Shown: piece after piece, positions 19,600-30,027 of the stretch
How the letters are laid out: each line of letters begins with the position of its first letter
Position numbering within the stretch: position 1 is the stretch's first letter
Source of the DNA: Gambelia wislizenii
Lineage: Eukaryota; Chordata; Lepidosauria; Squamata; Crotaphytidae
DNA length: 64,000 nucleotides
Assembly: GCA_030847615.1 (NCBI GenBank)
Contig: JAUMIR010000004.1
Span: 228,140,501-228,204,500, forward strand
Direction of reading: 5' to 3'
The notes under the pieces: model-generated
What the model saw: the letters and a program-made list of their open reading frames with translations, nothing else
Databases searched by the model: none
What the model was told of the DNA's origin: nothing
Made by a program: the position numbers and the translations under genes

Positions 19600-21490
19600 G
19601 AAAAATATTCTATGCTGTGCTAGGAAAAAAAAAGCCAAAAGAATGGGTGGAAAAACACAATTGGGTTACAATGGAAGATTTTGTTTGGGGCTCCTGAAAT
19701 ATTCCACAAATAAGGAAGGACAATTTGCTTTACATAAGAAAGGCCTCATCTGGAAGCGCCCCAGTTTCTAACATCCTTCCCCGATGGCTGCTAGTTTCTT
19801 TGCTTTTGTGTTTCCTACTAATGCCATTTAGAGTCGTTGTGTGTTTGTGTAATTGCTGAAATTCCACCAGGATTCATTTGCAGAATGGCTCTTCAGCAGT
19901 TATTTCAGCACTTGCCTCCAATCCTGGTTGCACAGGTACTGCTCTGTACTCCCATCATCCCCGTGTGTCTGTTGTTTGATCTGTCCATGATGTCCGGGCA
20001 ATTCTAGGTAGGTCATAGTTCAACATGGTGACTTTTCTAAGCTATGTTTCTTCCTACATGACAGTTCTTTCTGTGCAGGAAAAGCTGCATGGTAGCATAG
20101 GCTATTTATCTCAGAAAACTTTCACACGGAAAGTGCTTACTTGGTTGGAACTAGGAGTGACTGCCAAGAAATTACTCATCAGTAAGGTTTTGGGATTGTG
20201 GGCTGTGATTCCTTCCTGGACTTTGAAATACAAGACGGTGGTTGTGTAAATGGCATTTCAAAGAATTGGCTTATGACTGAACAATTCCTCAAAGAAGTTA
20301 CCTTTCCATTTTTTAAAATGTGAGCAAATACAAACATTTATATAAAAAAATAAAAATAAAAAATAATAATAAAATAAATAAATAAATATAACATCTATGT
20401 ATGCCAAACAAATTAGAACATTGCCCCACACTTTCCTCCCACGCAGACTATGGCCCAATAGTGAAGTTCAGAATATAAAACTGAGATTTTGTGTCCTACT
20501 ACTGTGGGTTTTGTAGTGGGAGTTGGCCTAATTGCATGGGAATTGTTTGACATGAATATCAGTAGGCATAGGGAGGTGTGAACTCTCTGAATTTTGACTC
20601 TCTGTATGTCCTCTTGTACGATTGTGTAAGGAGTCATTTGAACTGTTTGCCTTTGATGTCAAAACATCTTGGGCTATTTCTTCCTGAAAAAATTAAATGT
20701 ACACCACTCACACTGAATGTGTTGCTGTGGGATCATTTTGTCTGATATAAGAGAATGGAATTTTAAAGTGAAAATGGGGAATCATATTTTCCTGTCAAGC
20801 TCCATTGACTCGCAAGGGGAAAAACAGCTGGGGCCTTGCACAATTAATTGCATTAATGGAATTATGTGTTGTTCATTGTATTCTAAATGCATGAAAATAT
20901 TACAGTGCTTTGGACAGGGATGGGCAGCACATGCCCATGCTCCTTTATGTGACCTCCTCCCCAGTCACTATCACAACTGTTAATTATGGCAGAATTTTGA
21001 CAAGAGCAGCAGCAAAAAGCCTTTAAAAACAAGACACATGGGAAACAAGCACCTTGTTTTAAAGTACATTCAGACTCACATTCTAGTGTGATGCTGCTTT
21101 TAAACAAGATGTGTGCTCTCCATTTGACTTGCTCAAAAGTTGTTTGTTTGTTTTTGCAATTGTAAAGAAAAATGAAGCTGATTTGGCTATTTGGCTGATT
21201 TTGCTGAAATTAATTAACCTGAAGGTATCGGGTAGCTTTTCTGTGTGTTGGAAGTCCAATGTGGAAGACAGTGTTCAGTGCAATGCAACATTGTCTACCC
21301 CCTCTTAGGAAGGTAATATTGAGGTGCTGCTAAGCTTTGAAATTGTGGCTGCTCAGATGGGGATCCACTGATCAACAGGAGACACACACCTTCTCATTCT
21401 TTGAGGGAATATTTTCCAAGGCAGAAAGACAGGCAAGTGAAGTTTTGATATCATTGCTGGAAGGTGCTGGGAGCATTCCAGCAACGCCAC
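19600..21490. other. Unclassified DNA
   Basis: 1.9 kb without recognised gene or repeat, apart from an (AAAT)-rich run at 20341-20392. Confidence 0.5.
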
Positions 21491-21494
21491 CCAA

Positions 21495-21700
21495 TCAGCT
21501 GCTGCCACACTAGGGCCTTTACCGCTAAAGCGGAATGTCAATGGGATAGTAATAAATTTGGTCAGTACTTATCAGATGACGTCATGGCTATCCTGTTGCT
21601 GCTTCACATTCTAGTTGTTACTGTTGCACCCCTTTCAATTGACAGGAAAATCCCATCAATACTTGCTAATATTGCTATTGTTCCACTGCTGCTCCTGGCG
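21495..21700 (+). mobile_element. DNA transposon, family C, fragment
   Basis: 'TATCAGATGACGTCATGGC' and 'CAATTGACAGGAAAATCCCATCAATA' match blocks in the neighbouring copies at 22.0 and 25.3 kb. Termini are not seen. Confidence 0.4.
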
Positions 21701-21944
21701 TGATAGGTCCCTTGGCTTCAGTTCCGAGATAACTGCAGTCATGTGGCATGAGGGTGCCTGATTTTCCTCCTCCCTCCTTATTATTCCAAACCAGAGGAGA
21801 TCAGCTGGAGTCTTGGCTAAGGATAGACCAAGGGGAGCTCTACTGCAATCCTTCACTCCCTCACTCCCTGTCCACTTTGGCTTTCTCCTGGTCATGGGTT
21901 ATATCCCACTTTCTTAAATACTATATCATTCTGCTTAGATGGTC

Positions 21945-22453
21945 GTTGGAAAATTGTCAGACACGTCAAAAACAGCGTTATAACAAAACCATGAGATCGT
22001 AAAAGGGCTTCCTTATCAGACGACGTCATGCCCCAGTGTTATGCAAGCGTTTTGCTCCTGTTATGAGGGAGTTCTTTTTTTACTGATGGGGAGAAATCGA
22101 GAATTGATCTTTTATAGTGTTTGTGTTCTGGATTTCTGTGTGTTCAATGGGCGGTCCCGCCAGAACACTTCTGGGTGCGAACAGGAAAACTAGGAACTGT
22201 ATGCTCTTTTTATGAATCTCTCTGTCATGCTTGCAAGTTTCTGAATGTGTATCTGTGCTTTTCTGAATGTTTTCTTTTTTAATTTTGGTGTTTTGGGGCT
22301 TTTTAGCATGCTCCCATCTTCTCGTGAGACGTGCTGAAATCATGTTCATGGAGAAATGCGGAAGTAAGTGGCACGATCACTCATATTGCCGGATTCTTGG
22401 GGTGATTCTGTATCGTTATCACAGGAGCATGCAAAAACATGTCTCATTGTGCC
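21945..22453 (+). mobile_element. DNA transposon, family C
   Basis: Starts GTTGGAAAATTGTCAGACACGTCAAAAAC, a decayed form of the family end. It shares 'AAAAGGGCTTCCTTATCAG', 'CAATGGGCGGTCCCGCCAGA' and 'ACACTTCTGGGTG' with the copy inside the L1 at 25185. The right end is decayed (ATGTCTCATTGTGCC). No transposase frame. Confidence 0.5.
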
Positions 22454-22734
22454 AGAACACAAACACTGTAAAATATAGTGCCACAATCATGTTTTAAGGC
22501 ACTGGTTTAATAATCTCCATTGTCTTATGGTGGTGTTACAAAATGCTTTTAAATTTGTGTAAATGAGAAATGGTACAGAATTTGTATCCTGCATCAGAAT
22601 GGAAAAAAAATTAGTGGAGGAGTAGAAGGAGCAGTTAGGAAAGAGTGGAAATGATGGGCAAGTATTTTTAAAAGGATTTTAAAAACCTGGCAATTGAGGA
22701 GTGGGAGAGGATAAAAATTGTTTTCATTTTTAAA

Positions 22735-22912
22735 AACTTTTCATATAATTTTAAATTGTCATGCTTTTAATGCTTTTAATTGTTTTTAACTTTTAACTCA
22801 CTTTTTAATTGTATGTTTTTATGTGTTGTGAGCTGCCTTGGATCCCATTCTGGGAGAAAGGTGACATATAAATCAAATAAATAATAAATAAATAAATAAA
22901 TAAATAAATAAT
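22735..22912 (+). mobile_element. LINE 3' tail with (AAAT)n
   Basis: 'GTGTTGTGAGCTGCCTTGGA' and 'TGGGAGAAAGGTGACATATA' followed by an AATA microsatellite (22875-22911). Same family as 61-131. Confidence 0.5.
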
Positions 22913-23263
22913 ATGAGGAGGAAAGGAGTGAAATAATATAACTGTACTCTGTTGGGTGCTGGTATTATGGGATTTAACAATTCAGTATGCTATTAATATC
23001 GAAGATGCATGATGCCTATTTGGCTGCCTGCCTTTGGGTGTGGACTCTTAATTGATTCACCCATCCTATCCCTAGCACAAAAGAGCAAAAAAGCTCACAG
23101 GCTCAAACAATAATTTGGGTTGAGCTAACACAATTGCACAATTGGTAGTTACAGCTTTCTTTTTTTATTAAACAAGCAAACAAAAAACCACCATACTGCA
23201 TATGTGCCAAATATTACCTGGCTGCTACCAACCACAAGAAGGAAGGCATGGTCAAGAATTGCC

Positions 23264-23295
<32 letters not shown>

Positions 23296-24595
23296 CAGGA
23301 ACCAGCACCATTAAGCTGGCGTTGCACCAAAAGTGAAAGATATTGTTGTTCTCCTGCTGCCTTTCCAGGTGAAAAAAAAAAGTGGGAGAACAGGTTGGTG
23401 TAATAATGTTCTTGCACTTTTGCATATTTCAGTACGACGCAAACAGTAAACATCTCATTGTTTGCTTCCTCTCCACAATGTCTTAATCTTAACCATTTCT
23501 AAGTAGATCAAACTGGTGTTTAGTCTGGTACAGCAAGTAGTTGCCAAGGGTAAGCAGGAAGTGTATAAGCAGAGTACGATGGTCTTTCTGAAAGAGATGC
23601 TGTATATATGTGACTCCATGAAACCTGATTTAAAAGGAAGCTGTGTTCTCGGAAGTGGATTGGCTCAAATGATTTCAGTGTAAGTGAAAATCTAGGTAGC
23701 CTTCTTGTTTTGAATCTACTGTGCTAATCTCAGGAATGCAGCACTAGGTACTGGGTGTGGGAGACAACATTCCAAGGGGTTATTCTCATTACCTTTATCC
23801 CTTGGCTCTGAATGGGGAGAAATGTGTTTGGCACTAATCATTAGTGGAGCAAGGCACTGTGAAATACCTTACATTGTGTACTGCATTTCCATGTAGAGTG
23901 ATAACACACACTTTCCTAAGCAGTAAGCTGTGATCATGTATTGTGAAGCAGGCAAAAGCCTTGGTCCAGTGAAGAGTATACGCATGATCTAATCTTGCCA
24001 CTTTTCAGCTAAATGATGAGAGGAGTACTATGGACTCTGAAGGACATGAGGAAGTTATTAATGCAAATTATAAAACTGGAGCAATGTTGGGACTTGAACC
24101 CACAATAGGTTGGACATATGAAAAGTCAGGTAGGGAATCAGCCTAGTCTAAATCACCACCACAGCATGGAAAATCTACTTTTTTTGGATGACATCTTCTG
24201 GAATCCCTCAGCCAGCCTGAGCAGAGTTAACTGAAGAATTAGTCCTAGGTCACATTCTTTGCTTTTGAAATCACTACTAGGTTACATGGTTTACTTGTAC
24301 CTGGTCTCAGGTTCAATCTCTGGCATCTCTAGTCTGGCATGGTAGATATTTCTGTGTGGATCAATGATGGTTGCTAGCAAGCAGTATAAACAATAGACAC
24401 ATAACAGAAGCCTCTGACAGTGAAGTTTCTTTTTACAAAGTCTTTTTATACTTGCCCAGGCCTCCTTTTCTTCCTCGCCCTCTGTCTAGCTGTACGTTAT
24501 GTAGCAGCATTGGTGAAAGAGAGCTGGAGAAACACAAAATTACACTGTCAGGTTGCCGTAGCTTGTCTGCAGTAAACAGTGCAATAAACAAAGGT
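22913..24595. other. Unclassified DNA with a (TG)n run
   Basis: No gene recognised. A (TG)14-type microsatellite is at 23264-23290. Confidence 0.5.
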
Positions 24596-24599
24596 TGAG

Positions 24600-24872
24600 C
24601 TGGGAAAGAGGAGGATTCTACTCTAGATGATCCAATTGCTGCGGCCATGTGGAGTTTCAAGCAAACTCCAGAGTAAACTGCAAGTTTCCTAAAACCTGGA
24701 TTAAGGTGTGAATTAATTAAGTTTGGTGTGAATTAGGCCATAAGGTATGTGAACTAATTGCACCAGATTGGCGGGGGGGGGGGCGGAGAAAGGCCACGCT
24801 TAGTGTGGACTAATTGCACCAGAGAACCAGGGATGGGGTTCTATTTTTTCCCAATAGTGTAGACAAGTCCTC
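24600..24872. mobile_element. DNA transposon fragment (family D, TTGTCTACACTA end)
   Basis: Right end ATAGTGTAGACAAGTCCT matches the TIR of the element at 29618-29845. Inside is 'AAACTCCAGAGTAAACTGCA', also shared. The left end is not found. The L1 begins directly after it. Confidence 0.5.
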
Positions 24873-24919
24873 AGACAGTGCAAGGAGCAAGAAGGACGTT
24901 GGTGGATCAAGCTGTTAAG

Positions 24920-25184
24920 ATGGCAGATCCAAATCAACAGATTTTGGAAGAAATAAAATTATTGAGAGAGGAGATGTCTCAGATGAGGATGGGCTTAAGG
25001 GGTGAATTTAAGAAGGGCCTGAAGGATGGTCTGAAGACAGAACTGAAGGACATAAGGGAATCTCGGGCCTAGATATCGACAGAGATGCAACAGATGAATG
25101 GAAAACTCACAACACTGGACAATAGAACACAAACACTGGAAGAAGTGACAGGGAGATTGGCCATGGAGAGAGAGAGCAAGACGT
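24920..25184 (+). pseudogene. L1 ORF1, N-terminal remnant
   Basis: The ATG at 24920 opens MADPNQQILEEIKLLREEMS, then MRMGLRGEFKKGLKDGLK, a charged heptad-like coiled coil as in L1 ORF1 proteins, which form trimers that bind LINE RNA. A TAG at about 25070 stops it after RESRA; the frame resumes as ISTEMQQMNGKLTTLDNRTQ and LEEVTGRLAMERESKTW, still coiled coil. The start was chosen because the coiled coil begins right after it, but no ribosome or Kozak argument was made. The rest of ORF1 lies beyond the family C insert. Not functional. Confidence 0.55.
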
Positions 25185-25784
25185 GGGAGATTATCAAATG
25201 CATCAAAAGTGGTGTTACAACAACGCCAGGAAATCGCAAAAGGGCTTCCTTACCAGGCAACATCATTATGTACTTGTTCTGCTACTGTTCCATTCCGTGG
25301 GTGCTGTTTTTTTATTGACAGGAGAAGCCATCAATAGATCCCCCCATTCTGTTTCTGCCCCGGGTTTCTATGTGTGTGAGAAGGTGCCCCATGTTGCTGG
25401 CGAGATTCCAGTGTCAATGGGCGGACCCTGCCAGAACACCTCTGGGTGAGATTGGGACATCCAGGTAAACTACCCTCTTTTTATGACCCCCAGGGTTACT
25501 TGTTAACTTTAAAGTGTGCTTTTGTGCTTGGTGTAACTTTTTATGTTTTATTTTTCTTTTTAACTTTGAATTTCCCACACTCGCGTCTTCTTGCAAGAAT
25601 GAGCAGGATTTTACTCCAGGAAGTGAACGGAGCTCTTTTAGAGCTCTGTTCACTCCTGGGCTGCCCTGTTGATGGGAGAGGAGGTACAGTAAGTGCGGTA
25701 GGGAAAGTGATTGTGGTGGGACAGGGGCGGGAGTGGAGATTGTGGGACAGGAACACTTTTTGCGTGCCTGTCTGATAATCTCCC
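25185..25784 (+). mobile_element. DNA transposon, family C, inserted in L1 ORF1
   Basis: A 12-bp perfect inverted repeat, GGGAGATTATCA / TGATAATCTCCC, marks the ends. The interior shares 'AAAAGGGCTTCCTTACCAGG' and 'CAATGGGCGGACCCTGCCAG' with the 21945 copy. A hairpin CCAGGAAGTGAAC.GAGCTC with its inverted partner lies at 25616-25659. No transposase. A matching target duplication is not readable. Confidence 0.6.
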
Positions 25785-25960
25785 TGGATGCAGCAATGGT
25801 TATTCTGGAGTTCAAAGAAAGAGGGAGAGCTCTCAAATTTAGAGGAACCGAGGATCAACAAAATGAACATTTTTATGTGATGATAATGGATGCACTGGCT
25901 GATCTCCTGGGAAAACAGAAGGAAGATCTCAAGTGCGAAAATGCAACTGTATATAAATGA
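25785..25960 (+). pseudogene. L1 ORF1, C-terminal remnant
   Basis: Reads LDAAMVILEFKERGRALKFR, then GTEDQQNEHFYVMIMDALAD and LLGKQKEDLKCENATVYK. This fits the ORF1 RNA-binding region, where L1 proteins have an LRFRGxPE-like strand followed by a helix with a LADxLG-like end. It directly precedes sequence from the far end of ORF2, so the rest of ORF1 and most of ORF2 are gone. Confidence 0.5.
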
Positions 25961-25997
25961 TGAACATTTAATCACTAAAATGTAGTACAAGTTTTTA

Positions 25998-26806
25998 CTT
26001 ACAATGGAAATGGAGGATGAGCAGGTTAAAGATTGTAGATTTAAATGGGCCCAGAACATAGGACACAATATAGAACAATTGGAGAGGATATGGAAAAAAG
26101 GTCTGAAATTTACATTAAACTATGATCCTAAAGTAAAATTTTATAAAATGATGTATTGATGGTATTTGACACCAGAAAAAATCTCCAAGATCTATAAAGG
26201 TTCTACAAATAAATGGTAGAAGTATAACCAAATTGAAGGAACATTTTACCATTTGTGGTGGACTTGCGATAAAGTGAAAAAAATATTGGACTATGATATG
26301 TGGCATAATGGAAGAGATGCTGAAACTTAAATTTCAAAGTTAGAACTTTTCCTATTGGGAGTGATGGAAGAACAGTTGGAGAAGAAGTATTGAAGGATTA
26401 TACAGTATATGATTATGGCAGCCAGAATTTTATATGCACAAAAATGGAAAGATATGGCAGTTCCTGTGTTGTATGATTGCTTATTAAAATGATATGACTG
26501 GGTAGAAATGGATAAGTTGACTTATGGTGGGCCTTTGGTATCAGCTGTGGTTTGGTTCCAGGACCCACTGTGGATACCAAAATCCATGGATGCTCAAGTC
26601 CTGTTATGTACAGTGGCATAGTAAAATGGTGTCCTTTATGTAAAATGGTGAAATCAAGGTTTGCCTTTTAAAAAATATTTTCAAACTGTGCATGGTGGAA
26701 TCCATGGATATGGAGGACCAAATGTATTCAATTAGAGAGAAGTCATCAGATAGTTTTAAAAGAGATTGGGAATTAGCAATTGGATATATGAAGAAAAAGT
26801 GAGGGA
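25998..26806 (+). pseudogene. L1 ORF2, C-terminal remnant
   Basis: Readable in one main frame: MEMEDEQVKDCRFKWAQNIG, then KKGLKFTLNYDPKVKFYKMM, YLTPEKISKIYKGSTNKW and GTFYHLWWTCDKVKK, followed by IMAARILYAQKWKDMAV. The YLTP..I..IYK...NKCW and G-T-F-Y-H-x-W-W-x-C patterns are hallmarks of the C-terminal Cys-rich region of vertebrate L1 ORF2. The Cys in NK(C)W is changed (tgg-tag context) and several in-frame stops are present. The Tigger-like MITE at 26525-26724 splits it after VEMDKLT; it resumes EKSSDSFKRDWELAIGYMKK. Confidence 0.7.
26525..26724 (+). mobile_element. Tigger-like MITE, inserted in L1 ORF2 tail
   Basis: TA duplications at 26523-26524 and 26725-26726 enclose a 200-bp copy starting TGGTGGGCCTTTGGTATC. 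Inside are 'GGTTTGGTTCCAGGACCCAC' and 'GGCATAGTAAAATGGTGTCC'. Both termini are mutated. Confidence 0.8.
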
Positions 26807-27085
26807 GATTAGCTATTACAGGATTTGAAGAATAGTAAAAAAAGAATTTTATGTAGAAGTGTATTTTAGTTAAGTAGATAATGCGCTAATACTATAATAT
26901 TTGGATGCTAGAGAAAGAAGATCTACTAGACACTTATAACCATAGGCTGGTAAATTGGGAGTCATATATACCCTGTCTTTTCCCCTTCCTTTTTTTTCTC
27001 TTTCCTTCATCATTGTTGTTTGTTATCCTTGAATGTTGTTTTATGTTTCTGAAACTGTGTGTTAATAAAAATATTCAACAACCCC

Positions 27086-28224
27086 CCCCACCATGTTTTG
27101 TTATACTGTATCATTAAACTGCAGCTTGTCATGCACTGTTGAATGAAGGTGATAAATTTCATTTAGTGCTGTGTGTTCTAACATGCAGTAAGTTGTGCTC
27201 AAGGTACATGCATTTTTACAGTCATAGAGATGCTTTACTATGGGTCGAATGGATGCTTCTTTTGACAAGCTGAGGCCAGCTATAGATCTGCAGAATCTGG
27301 TACATTTTAAAGCAGTCTTTTATTGCAACAGTATATTAAACACAAAAAACAAACTGTATATGGCAGAGCTTTGGAAAATGCTCTTGGGTGTTGCATAATA
27401 AATATGGATTCAGTTGATATCTTAGATGAATGCTGATGCAATCATGTCACCATTAATTCTCCTGAGCTCTATTCAATCCATATTTATTTCTCAGACTGCC
27501 TACAGGTTGCATGAATGATATGTGTCAAAGGCTGTTTGAATTATAGGTACAGAAACCCACATGTTTAAAAGCTGTTTGAAAATATCTCCAGAATGGCTTG
27601 CTGCTCATCTTTTGTGGGAGGAAAATCGCTGTTCAGTTACTGTGCCCAAGATTTGTCATAAGTCAGTAGGAGAGATGTCACTGGCTTAAAAACCTGCTGA
27701 CCCACTTGAATGTTAACATTATTGAAGCTTCCCATGGGTACATCTCGCTAAGAAAAGGAACCTAGGGCACGGACATGCAGGTTAAGACCTATCCTTTTGG
27801 TCCATAACTTTCCTGAAATTTGATGAGGCAAAATAAATAAGACACGTAAACTGTCGGGAACACAATTAAGATGAGTAGAAAACCTAGTGCTTACTCCAGC
27901 CCCTGAACTTAGCAGTACAGATGAATACCCTGTGTGGGGACAGGGGGACGGGAAGGGGAGGTAAAGAACTGGGGTCAGAGAACATGTCATTAAAGTAAAA
28001 CCCATCAATTGCCTCTTTCACTGGATTTTATTGTTTTCACTGGTGGATATCATACTATGTTTTCTCTGATGAGATTGAATTAACTTCTCCAAGAGGATCT
28101 ACTACACCAGGGATGGGGAATGTGTGCTTTCCTATCAGAGCTTGGAAAAAAAATAATTGATAATTAATTTGTTATCCCAGTTCATTAAAGTGTTAGTCAA
28201 CCTTTTAAAACATTGTTATCTTGA
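27086..28224. other. Unclassified AT-rich DNA
   Basis: No gene or repeat family is recognised. Confidence 0.5.
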
Positions 28225-28375
28225 AACCCAGGCTCTAGTTCACAGTGGGCCATGAGACTCACTTGGTGACTTTGGGCCGACTGCTTTCTGTCAGCCTGAC
28301 TTTACCTCACAGGGTTGTTGTGAAGCAACATGGGGAGGAGGAAAGCTATAAACGCTGTCTTAAGCTTACTGCCAG
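28225..28375 (+). mobile_element. tRNA-headed SINE (MIR/CORE-like) fragment
   Basis: 'CTCACTTGGTGACTTTGGGC', 'TTACCTCACAGGGTTGTTGTG' and 'AAAGCTATAAACGCTGTCTT' are the middle and tail of a widespread amniote-type SINE. The head is degraded. A shorter piece, CCTACCTTACAGGGTTGTTG, is at 50633-50652. Confidence 0.5.
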
Positions 28376-28807
28376 CAATGTTAATTTTCTGGTTAATACC
28401 AGCTCATGTCATTTTAAGTAATTGACTTTGAGGATAGTTTTTGGCATGGTGATAGTGGTTGGCACCAATAATCAAGGTAGCAATTTAATTTATAGATTTT
28501 AAAATTGTATTTTTATTGAATTTATATTTTTTTCTTAGAATTTAAATGGCATTTAACTAGTTTCCTTTAATAAACTAGTGAAAAGATAGTAGTGAAAACA
28601 CTAACATTTCCAAGATCTACTCTAGATGATTTTGGAGCGTAATTGACATCGTTTGTCACTATTGGCTGCATTACCTATGGCTTCTGGGAGCTCTAGTTCA
28701 ACGGTGTCTGGAAGGCCACCCATTCTCCGTTTTTGCTCTATGCAATGTGCAGAAATGCCTTTTCCCCATATCTGCCCAGCCCATCCAAATGATGAGTACT
28801 TTTTAAT

Positions 28808-29026
28808 TGTGGTGTAGTGGTTTGAGTATTGGATTAGGACACTGGGTTGAAATCCCTGCTTGGCCATGGAAACCTACTGGGTGACCTTGGGTGAGTCACA
28901 CTCTCTCAGCCTCAGATGAAAGCAAGGGTAAACCCCCTCTGAACAAACTCTGACATGAAAACCCCATGATAGATTTGCCTTGGGGTCAACATAAGTCCGA
29001 AATGACTGGAAGGCACACAGCAGCAA
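28808..29026 (+). mobile_element. Sauria SINE (sense)
   Basis: A tRNA-like head with box A TGGTGTAGTGG (28810-28820) and a box B-like GGTTGAAATCC (28845-28855, one change from GGTTCRANNCC) would give internal Pol III promotion. Body 'TGGGTGACCTTGGGTGAGTC' and 'ACCCCCTCTGAACAAACTC'; tail ACATAAGTCCGAAATGACTG and AGGCACACAGCAGCAA, the Bov-B-like end. This is the easiest copy in the window on which to read the family structure. Confidence 0.92.
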
Positions 29027-29617
29027 ATAAGTACTGAATGAAGGCCATGGAAAGATGTATGTATGTCTTATTTGAATCTCAAGTATGGGGGAAAAAATCT
29101 GGTGGCAATTCTACTGGACTTTAACTTGAAACTATTTTTATATCCCAACCGTGAGTTAAAGGAAGGAACACAAAAGCTTAATTGTCTTAATAACTCAGTT
29201 TCTGAAATAAAGGGACAGCATAAGAAAAAGGGAAGGAAACAATCCTGGAAGCTCCAGGGTGTGATATGAGAGTATTCTTTTCCCCTCTGATTATATTGAG
29301 TTATGTTTGATCTTTATGACAGCAAAAATGATCTGTTTGCCAGCTCTGTCTTTTTGTTCTTCCTGTTTGCAGCAGTGTAACATAACTGCCTAGGATCGTT
29401 GAAACACTAGGTAGGTCATCAGGGTATATAATTAATAGTAAGAAGCATAATTTTTGCTTACAATCAAACCCAGAAAGTTATTTTTAAATTAAATGAGGAC
29501 CATGGAAATCTTTGAACACAGCTAAGAACCTATTACTGTTTCAGTTCCCTAACCATGGAATTAGGCAGCCTGATCCGTTTCCTATTGACTCAGAGTCTCA
29601 CATTACTTCTGTACCTG
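29027..29617. other. Unclassified DNA
   Basis: No gene or repeat family is recognised. Confidence 0.5.
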
Positions 29618-29845
29618 AGGCCTTGTCTACACTAGCGATAAAATCTGACCCCCCCCCCAAATCTAGCCTGATAATGCTGCTCAACATGTGGTATTATCCT
29701 TGAATCTGGTGCAATAGTGCCACGCGACTTACAGTCCTATCCAAATCAGACTTGGGGTATACCGCCTAAAACTCGGTTTTGGAAAACTTACAGTTTTCTT
29801 CGGAGTTTGTTGAAACTCCAGAGAAAACTGTAGTGCAGACAAAGG
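29618..29845. mobile_element. DNA transposon, family D
   Basis: Inverted ends AGGCCTTGTCTACACTA and TAGTGCAGACAAAGG bracket 228 bp. Inside, 'AGTTTGTTGAAACTCCAGAG' and 'AAAACTGTAGTGCAGAC' recur near 24.65 kb. Superfamily not assigned. Confidence 0.5.
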
Positions 29846-29896
29846 ATTATCACTGAATTCGGGGGGGGGGAGTCAAGACAGGCGTTGCCTGACAGG

Positions 29897-30027
29897 CGTC
29901 ATCATTTCCCCCCTCCTCAGCACTGTCACAACTGGCTCTGCCTTCCCAGTGCACAGTTACTTGTTCGCTATGCACTAGGAAGGCAGAGCCAGTGGTGTGG
30001 AGAAGGGGGGAAATGGCAGTGTCTGTT
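29897..30027. repeat. Long imperfect foldback with 23-bp near-perfect arms
   Basis: Arms 29931-29953 and 29971-29993 (CTGGCTCTGCCTTCC core) pair with a single mismatch around a 17-base loop. Pairing continues outward, with gaps, through CATTTCCCCCCTCCTC against GAAGGGGGGAAATG. No TIR or duplication was found at the outer edges. Confidence 0.7.

Larger units (their letters stand above)
24873..27085 (+). mobile_element. L1 LINE, internally deleted, with two nested transposons
   Basis: In order it has a short leader, ORF1 remnant (24920-25184 and 25785-25960), the C-terminal end of ORF2 (about 25998-26806), and a 3' UTR ending GTTAATAAAAATATTCAACAACC. Endonuclease and nearly all of the reverse transcriptase are absent, so ORF1 joins directly to the ORF2 tail. 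A family C transposon (25185-25784) sits in ORF1 and a Tigger-like MITE (26525-26724) in the ORF2 tail. Without inserts it is about 1.4 kb, against about 6 kb for a full L1. The order recalls 'half-L1' elements. Confidence 0.65.

Noticed and set aside
28808..28880. tRNA gene
   Set aside because: Only the A and B box region is tRNA-like; no acceptor stem closes and the sequence continues as a Sauria SINE.
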